From: Anaerolineales bacterium
GTDB taxonomy: Bacteria; Chloroflexota; Anaerolineae; 4572-78; J111
DNA: 60,361 nt
Reading direction: 5' to 3'
NCBI GenBank assembly: GCA_020634935.1
Contig: JACKAT010000033.1
Location: forward strand, 1 to 60,361
Numbering within the stretch: the first letter of the stretch is position 1; every line of letters begins with the position of its first letter. This document shows, piece after piece, positions 55,885 to 60,361 of this stretch. The notes below the pieces were generated by a model, which was given only the letters and a program-made list of their open reading frames with translations, was not told where the DNA came from and did no database searches. The translations under genes and the position numbers were made by a program.

Positions 55885-57444
55885 ATGGCAAACTATCTGG
55901 AAACTGAAGTCTTAGTGATTGGCTGCGGTATCGCCGGTGGGGTGGCGGCGCTGCAGTTGGCCGACAGTGGTATCCCGATTACCGTCATCACCCGGACCCA
56001 AGAACCGCAAGAATCGAATACCTATTATGCCCAGGGCGGCATCATCTACGAAGGGCATGACGACTCGCCCGAACTGCTAGCCGAGGATGTGATTCGCGCC
56101 GGCGCGGGCCAAAATAACAGCCGTAGTGTCAATATTTTAGCCAAACAGGGTCCCACTCTGGTGCGCGAGATTCTGCTGGACCGAGTGGGTGTCCCCTTTG
56201 ACCAAAACGGCGCGGGCTTATCGCTGGCCCGCGAAGGCGGGCACTCGATTCCGCGCATCATCCACGCGGCCGACGCCACCGGCAAGGCTATCTCCACCGC
56301 GCTGGTGGAAGCGCTGCAATGTCACCCTAACGTGACTTTACTGAGCGGTTACACGGCGGTCGATCTGCTGATGTCAGATCGTCACCTGGACCAGACATCT
56401 GCCCGTCCCCCCCGCTGTATTGGGGCTTATCTGCTCGACCAGGCGACCGGGGAGGTCGTGCCTTATGTGGCTAAACAAACCATCCTGGCCACCGGGGGGT
56501 TGGGCCAGGTCTTTTGGCGCACCACCAACCCGCTGGGCGCTCGCGGCGACGGTGTGGCCATGGCTCATCGGGCCGGGGCTCAAATCATCGACATGGAGTA
56601 TGTTCAGTTCCACCCGACGACCTTCTATCACCCTCAAGCCTGGGCCTTTCTGATCTCTGAAGCGGTACGCGGGGCGGGCGCTCGGCTGGTGGATGCCGCT
56701 GGTGAGCCGTTCATGCAGCGGTACGCGCCGGAATGGCTCGATTTGGCCCCTCGCGATATTGTTTCGCGCAGTATTCACCAAGAGATGATGATTCGCGGCG
56801 TGCCTAACGTCTATCTCGATTTAGCAACTTATATCCCACCGCGCGAAATTCGCCGTCGATTTCCTAACATCTACGCCCAGTGCCTCAACTTCGGGGTCGA
56901 TCTGACTCGCGATTTAGTGCCGGTCTCGCCGGCAGCCCATTATGCCTGTGGTGGTGTGGCCGTTGATATCTGGTCGCAGACCACCATTAAAGGCTTGTTA
57001 GCCGCCGGGGAGGTCGCTTGTACCGGCTTACATGGTGCTAATCGGCTGGCCAGTACCTCTCTGTTAGAAGGGGTGGTGTGGGGCTATCGCTCGGCTCACT
57101 ATATTCAACGGCATCTTAGTCGGTCGCTGCTGCCGCGATCGGCGGAAATCCGGCCTTATCCTTCGGTCGATCTCCCGCTGGCGGATTCCGAGCAGATTGA
57201 CCAGTTGATGCAGGAAATTAAATGCCTGATGTGGCAGCAGGTCGGTTTGGTGCGGGAGACAACCGGGTTGGAGCAGGCTTTAGCGCGATTGGAAACCTTA
57301 CGCCTGACCGTTGACGCTTTGGTTCGCCGGCATCGCCCCACCGATCACCTGTCCGGCTTGCGCAACGCGGTTCAAGTGGCCCAACTTATCACCACAGCAG
57401 CCTTGCACAGCGAAGTTGGAGTGGGCTGTCATTATCGCCTTTAA
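55885..57444 (+). CDS. nadB: L-aspartate oxidase
   Basis: A 519-residue FAD enzyme that oxidises L-aspartate to iminoaspartate, the substrate of NadA. The FAD dinucleotide motif VLVIGCGIAGGVAALQLADS lies at the N terminus. SNTYYAQGGI, HSIPRIIHAADATGKAI, GGLGQVFWRTTNP and EYVQFHPTTF cover the substrate pocket. RGVPNVYLDL, CGGVAVD and GLHGANRLASTSLLEGVVWG mark the C-terminal flavin contacts. Fumarate can serve as the electron acceptor of this family, and fumC lies close by. The ATG at 55885 has AAGGAG eight bases upstream. It is followed by niaR on the same strand. Confidence 0.95.
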   Translation: MANYLETEVLVIGCGIAGGVAALQLADSGIPITVITRTQEPQESNTYYAQGGIIYEGHDDSPELLAEDVIRAGAGQNNSRSVNILAKQGPTLVREILLDRVGVPFDQNGAGLSLAREGGHSIPRIIHAADATGKAISTALVEALQCHPNVTLLSGYTAVDLLMSDRHLDQTSARPPRCIGAYLLDQATGEVVPYVAKQTILATGGLGQVFWRTTNPLGARGDGVAMAHRAGAQIIDMEYVQFHPTTFYHPQAWAFLISEAVRGAGARLVDAAGEPFMQRYAPEWLDLAPRDIVSRSIHQEMMIRGVPNVYLDLATYIPPREIRRRFPNIYAQCLNFGVDLTRDLVPVSPAAHYACGGVAVDIWSQTTIKGLLAAGEVACTGLHGANRLASTSLLEGVVWGYRSAHYIQRHLSRSLLPRSAEIRPYPSVDLPLADSEQIDQLMQEIKCLMWQQVGLVRETTGLEQALARLETLRLTVDALVRRHRPTDHLSGLRNAVQVAQLITTAALHSEVGVGCHYRL

Positions 57445-57488
57445 CTTCACCTGCCAAGATGATGATAATGCATTATAATGTAGTCACG

Positions 57489-58001
57489 ATGAATACCGAA
57501 GAGCGACGCGCCCAAATCTTAAAGCTGCTGTATCAATCGGCTCGACCGGTAACCGGCGCCCAATTGGCCGAGCAAATGGGCGTTAGCCGCCAGGTGATTG
57601 TCCAGGATATGGCCGTGCTGCGAGCCGCCGGTGAGGAGATTTTAGCCAGCCCGCAAGGCTACTACTTATACCATACCTCAATTGAGCATTATCGCGCCGT
57701 GGTGGCCGTGCGCCACACCCCGGAACAGACCGAGGATGAGTTGATCGCTCTGGTTGATGTGGGCGTGGAGGTGGTTGATGTCATTGTTGAGCATGAAATC
57801 TACGGCGAACTGCGCGGCATGCTGCACATTGCCAGCCGGGCCGATGTCCGGCAATTCATCGACCAACTGAATGAAACCGGCGCTCGTTTGCTGAGTGAGC
57901 TAACCGATGGCGTCCATCTACACACCTTAGAAGCCCGCCGGCCCGATCAGCTTGATCGAGCCCGTGATGTTCTGCGCCAGCGAGGTTATTTGGTCGAGTA
58001 A
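57489..58001 (+). CDS. niaR: NAD biosynthesis repressor, HTH-3H domain (NiaR/YrxA)
   Basis: A 170-residue regulator with an N-terminal winged helix (TGAQLAEQMGVSRQVIVQDM) and a C-terminal 3H domain whose three His-containing motifs are seen (DVIVEHEIYGEL, and DGVHLHTLEARR). In Firmicutes and Thermotogales NiaR binds nicotinic acid and represses nad genes through TGACA-type palindromes. Here it closes nadC-nadA-nadB, so autoregulation is likely. A TATAAT at 57474-57479 lies only 15 bases before this ATG and may make a nearly leaderless second transcript. For that reason I start at 57489 and not at the in-frame ATG at 57459. No Shine-Dalgarno is visible for either. Confidence 0.88.
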   Translation: MNTEERRAQILKLLYQSARPVTGAQLAEQMGVSRQVIVQDMAVLRAAGEEILASPQGYYLYHTSIEHYRAVVAVRHTPEQTEDELIALVDVGVEVVDVIVEHEIYGELRGMLHIASRADVRQFIDQLNETGARLLSELTDGVHLHTLEARRPDQLDRARDVLRQRGYLVE

Positions 58002-58008
58002 ATCAAAA

Positions 58009-58088
58009 GGTGACAGTCACTTTTAGCCGAAAATGAACATCCGTTTAGCCCAAACAAGTCGATTTAGCCCGTCTAAGTGACTGTCACC
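58009..58088 (+). repeat. Dispersed palindromic element, core family A (complete)
   Basis: An 80-bp element with ends GGTGACAGTCACTTTT and AAGTGACTGTCACC and the core GCCGAAAATGAACATCCG then TTTAGCCCAAACAA. It is alike at most positions to 52894-52974. It lies eight bases past the niaR stop. Confidence 0.9.
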
Positions 58089-58153
58089 TGGTTCTATTGT
58101 CCAGGTTCCGGCGCTCCGGCGGTGGCACTTCGGCTGCACGGTTCAATCCTAAT

Positions 58154-58190
58154 AAAAAGGAGTCCGCAGTTCTAAGCGGACTCCTTTTTT
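58154..58190. terminator. Bidirectional Rho-independent terminator between niaR and fumC
   Basis: AAAAAGGAGTCCGC pairs with GCGGACTCCTTTTTT across an 8-base loop. It is symmetrical enough to serve the nad operon (+) and the fumarase gene (-). Confidence 0.85.
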
Positions 58191-58220
58191 GTGATTTATA
58201 GCTTTTCAAAGCGTGTAGGG

Positions 58221-58254
58221 TATTGTAGGGCAAACTTAAGTTTGCCCTACAATA
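58221..58254. repeat. Perfect 34-bp palindrome TATTGTAGGGCAAACTT
   Basis: TATTGTAGGGCAAACTT is directly followed by its complement, with no loop and no T-run. It lies 3' of fumC and is more likely a REP-type repeat than a terminator. Confidence 0.8.
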
Positions 58255-58290
58255 CTCCGGTTTACTGACTCCGGCGCTTTGGCGTCAGAG

Positions 58291-59700
58291 TCAAAGTAAT
58301 CTGAATTCCCTTACTTCGGCCCAACCATATCTTCCGGGCCGAACGGCATTATCAAACGCCTCACCGGTCATCAGCCCTAAATCGATCACCGCCTGGCGCA
58401 GCGTCGAGTTCTCGGCAAAAGCTTTCTTGGCCACTTTGGCGGCGTTATCGTAGCCGATGTGGGGGTTGAGCGCGGTGACGAGCATCAGCGAGTTTTTGAG
58501 ATAGCCGTCGATGGCCGGCTTGTTCGGCTCGATGCCAACGGCGCAGTTTTCGTTGAACGAGTTGCAAGCATCGGCCAGCAGCCGGACGGAGTTGAGCAGG
58601 TTGAAAATCATGACCGGTTTGAACACGTTCAGTTCAAAGTTACCCGACATGCCGCCGATATTGAGGGCGACATCATTACCCATCACCTGAGCGCAAACCA
58701 TGGTCATGGCTTCCGATTGGGTGGGGTTAACCTTACCGGGCATAATCGAACTGCCGGGTTCGTTTTCCGGAATGAATAACTCGCCGATGCCGCAGCGCGG
58801 GCCGGAGGCCAGCCAGCGAACATCATTGGCAATTTTATTGAGCGAGGCGGCCAAGGTTTTTAGCGCGCCGCTGGCAAAGACAATGGCGTCATGGCCCGCC
58901 AGCGCTTCGAACTTATTGGGGGCCGAACGGAACGGCAGGCCGGTGATATCGGCAATATAGCCGGCGGCGGTTTCCGCAAAATCGGGATGGGTGTTTAGAC
59001 CAGTGCCAACGGCAGTGCCGCCCAAGGCCAATTCGTATAGACCATCCAAAGCGATTTCGATGCGCTTCATATCGTTGTCTAACTGTTGAACATAGCCGGA
59101 AAATTCCTGGCCCAGGGTTAGCGGTACCGCATCCATCAAGTGGGTGCGGCCGATTTTAATGATATCTTGAAAGGCCTCGGATTTGGCCTTGAGCGTGTCG
59201 CGCAGGGTTTTGACGGCCGGAAGGAGATGGCCGCTCATTTGCTCAGCCGCCGCAATGTGCATTGCGGTTGGGAACGTATCGTTTGAGGATTGGGCTTTGT
59301 TGACATCGTCGTTGGGGTGAATGGGTTTCTTACTGCCTAACTCGCCGCCGGCAATTTCAATGGCCCGGTTAGCAATGACTTCGTTAGAGTTCATGTTGGT
59401 TTGGGTACCACTGCCGGTTTGCCACACCACCAGCGGAAAATGGTCGTCAAGCTTGCCCTCAATAACCTCGTCGGCGGCTTGGATAATCAAGTCGGCTTTT
59501 TCAGCCGAAAGGGTACCCAGCTTTTTATTGGTTAGCGCCGCCGCTTTTTTTAACACGCCCAGCGCCCGAATCATTTCGCGGGGGAAGCGATCTCCCCCAA
59601 TCTTGAAATTCATAAGCGACCGAGCGGTTTGCGCCCCGTAGTAACGGTCGGCGGGGACTTCAATTTTCCCCATAGTGTCACTTTCAATTCGGTATTCCAT
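58291..59700 (-). CDS. fumC: Class II fumarate hydratase
   Basis: A 469-residue homotetrameric lyase that interconverts fumarate and L-malate in the TCA cycle. Family signature GSSIMPGKVNP lies near 315, TGSGTQTNMNSNEVI near 96-110, and KIGRTHLMDAVPLTLGQEF near 184-202. Class II fumarases and aspartases are close; the length and the GRTHLMDAVPL pattern favour fumarase, but aspartase cannot be fully excluded. Aspartate oxidase of the adjacent nad operon can consume fumarate, so their proximity may be metabolic. The ATG at 59700 has GGAGA seven bases upstream on the minus strand. Confidence 0.88.
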   Translation of the reverse strand: MEYRIESDTMGKIEVPADRYYGAQTARSLMNFKIGGDRFPREMIRALGVLKKAAALTNKKLGTLSAEKADLIIQAADEVIEGKLDDHFPLVVWQTGSGTQTNMNSNEVIANRAIEIAGGELGSKKPIHPNDDVNKAQSSNDTFPTAMHIAAAEQMSGHLLPAVKTLRDTLKAKSEAFQDIIKIGRTHLMDAVPLTLGQEFSGYVQQLDNDMKRIEIALDGLYELALGGTAVGTGLNTHPDFAETAAGYIADITGLPFRSAPNKFEALAGHDAIVFASGALKTLAASLNKIANDVRWLASGPRCGIGELFIPENEPGSSIMPGKVNPTQSEAMTMVCAQVMGNDVALNIGGMSGNFELNVFKPVMIFNLLNSVRLLADACNSFNENCAVGIEPNKPAIDGYLKNSLMLVTALNPHIGYDNAAKVAKKAFAENSTLRQAVIDLGLMTGEAFDNAVRPGRYGWAEVREFRLL

Positions 59701-59740
59701 TATTTGTCTCCATTGAACTAAATTAATTGATAGGTTTTTG

Positions 59741-59850
59741 GTAACTACTCAGGTGACTGGCACTTTTGCTCAAGCCGAGACGATTGAGTGGAATACAACG
59801 CGGCTATTATTGCGATTAAGTGCCAGTCACCTCGCCTGCTGAGTAAATAC
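59741..59850 (-). repeat. Dispersed element, core family B, nested in GTAACTACTCAG inverted repeat
   Basis: Outer arms GTAACTACTCAG (59741-59752) and CTGAGTAAATAC (59839-59850) enclose an element at 59752-59831 with ends GGTGACTGGCACTT and AAGTGCCAGTCACC. The core reads, in reverse, like those at 10212 and 13865. The outer arms are those of the repeat at 28561-28689. Confidence 0.85.
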
Positions 59851-59859
59851 GGTTTTTGT

Positions 59860-59902
59860 TCAAAATAAAAAGCGGCCAATTATGGTGTAAAAGGGGCCGC
59901 TT
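59860..59902 (-). terminator. Rho-independent terminator of the ferredoxin gene
   Basis: On the minus strand AAGCGGCC (59902-59895) pairs with GGCCGCTT (59877-59870) and is followed by TTTTATTTTG. The loop of 17 bases is long. It lies about 130 bases past the ferredoxin stop. Confidence 0.55.
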
Positions 59903-60033
59903 CTAAACGTCATCGAAAACTTTTGGGGTAAGGGTTAACGTGGTGGAGCGCACCTAAGGCGGACACGCTGTATGGAACATTGCTCGACAGCGAGGTAGAT
60001 AGACAAAAGAAAGTCCAGTCTACAGCCTATAGC

Positions 60034-60327
60034 TTATGCGCGCTGTTCGTCAAGGTCATAATCCCAATAGCCGGGACCTTCCGTGAAGTATTTTGTATTC
60101 AATTCAAGATCGGCCTCGTGCTCTTCCGGTAAATCTTCCTCCGGAAAGATAGCTTCAGGGGGACAAACAGGAACGCAAGCCCCGCAGTCGATGCAGGTAT
60201 CAGGGTCAATGTAAAAATAAGCCCCCCACTCCGCATCATCTTTAGGGCCGGGAACAATACAATCTACGGGGCAAACTTCTACACAATCACCTTCACGAGT
60301 ACATAGGGTCGTAATAATATGTGTCAT
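60034..60327 (-). CDS. Two-cluster ferredoxin of seven-iron type
   Basis: A 97-residue soluble electron carrier. Cys residues are at 9, 15, 19 (CP), 23, 45, 48, 51 and 55 (CP). The second motif CIDCGACVPVCP is a complete [4Fe-4S] set. The first, C-x5-C-x3-CP-x2-C with PVDC, lacks the C-x2-C element, as in seven-iron ferredoxins with a [3Fe-4S] cluster, although the first spacing is C-x5-C where these often have C-x7-C. The acidic C-terminal tail (about 62-97, ending YWDYDLDEQRA) extends beyond the fold. The start has AGGAGG 11-12 bases upstream. Cluster type is inferred from spacing only. Confidence 0.92.
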   Translation of the reverse strand: MTHIITTLCTREGDCVEVCPVDCIVPGPKDDAEWGAYFYIDPDTCIDCGACVPVCPPEAIFPEEDLPEEHEADLELNTKYFTEGPGYWDYDLDEQRA

Positions 60328-60352
60328 TAAATATATAACCTCCTAAGGAATT

Positions 60353-60361
60353 ACAGTCACC
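60353..60361. repeat. Partial GTGAC-family repeat end at window edge
   Basis: ACAGTCACC forms the last nine bases, upstream of the ferredoxin start on its strand. With the matching piece at 1-10 it suggests that the window ends inside repeats. Confidence 0.4.

Noticed and set aside
58221..58254. 34-bp palindrome as the fumC terminator
   Set aside because: It lacks a T-run on the minus strand, and a better terminator is at 58154-58190.

Overview
The window reads as chromosomal DNA of a member of the Chloroflexota, probably Anaerolineae or a related class. This is an inference from gene content and protein style: large GT-C membrane proteins with C-terminal beta modules, cyclase-AAA-TPR and Ser/Thr kinase proteins, a DUF348/G5 lipoprotein, an orphan Flp pilin with a TadE protein, and a secreted beta-helix protein ending in a VFLP-type tail. 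No rRNA, tRNA, CRISPR array, transposase or phage gene was recognised. Both ends of the window stop inside the GTCACC end of a repeat that recurs throughout, so the piece is probably a contig broken at repeats.

Layout. 0-6 kb: secreted beta-helix protein, DUF3592 membrane protein, and a small pilin locus (Flp-type pilin, unknown membrane protein, TadE-like pseudopilin). 6-18.6 kb: cyclase-AAA-TPR regulator, nitroreductase, type III polyketide synthase with an ICMT-like methyltransferase, XPB-like helicase, small membrane proteins including a 55-residue DUF1328 gene, a response-regulator adenylate cyclase, and a tandem pseudokinase-kinase. 18.7-20.2 kb: secreted trypsin-like protease and a secreted unknown protein. 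20.9-29.5 kb: phosphorelay island (TPR-GAF-GAF histidine kinase, single-domain REC, hybrid kinase with three REC domains and an HPt, and a REC-coiled-coil protein). 30.7-48.5 kb: a seven-gene membrane glycosylation cluster: four paralogous DUF2142-like GT-C proteins, one PMT-family protein, a Dpm1-like GT2 and a YfhO protein. 48.6-52.7 kb: Excalibur-domain surface protein, G5/beta-propeller lipoprotein, molybdopterin-binding protein. 53-58 kb: aat, then nadC-nadA-nadB-niaR behind strong promoter matches overlapped by an inverted repeat. 58.3-60.3 kb: fumarase and a ferredoxin.

Two kinds of repeat run through the window. One is a set of about 80-bp palindromic elements with 14-bp ends of the type GGTGACWGKCACTT, in two core families, some nested inside other inverted repeats. 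The other is short tandem arrays with 7-bp (also 6-, 8- and 9-bp) periods. These arrays lie between genes and also inside the glycosyltransferase genes without breaking their frames. They resemble the heptanucleotide STRR repeats of filamentous cyanobacteria. A separate array of nine 21/22-bp units precedes a gene of unknown function. The best candidates for something new are the in-gene heptamer arrays, the shared and shuffled beta modules of the glycosyltransferases, the JAK-like pseudokinase-kinase pair, and the 21/22-bp array.
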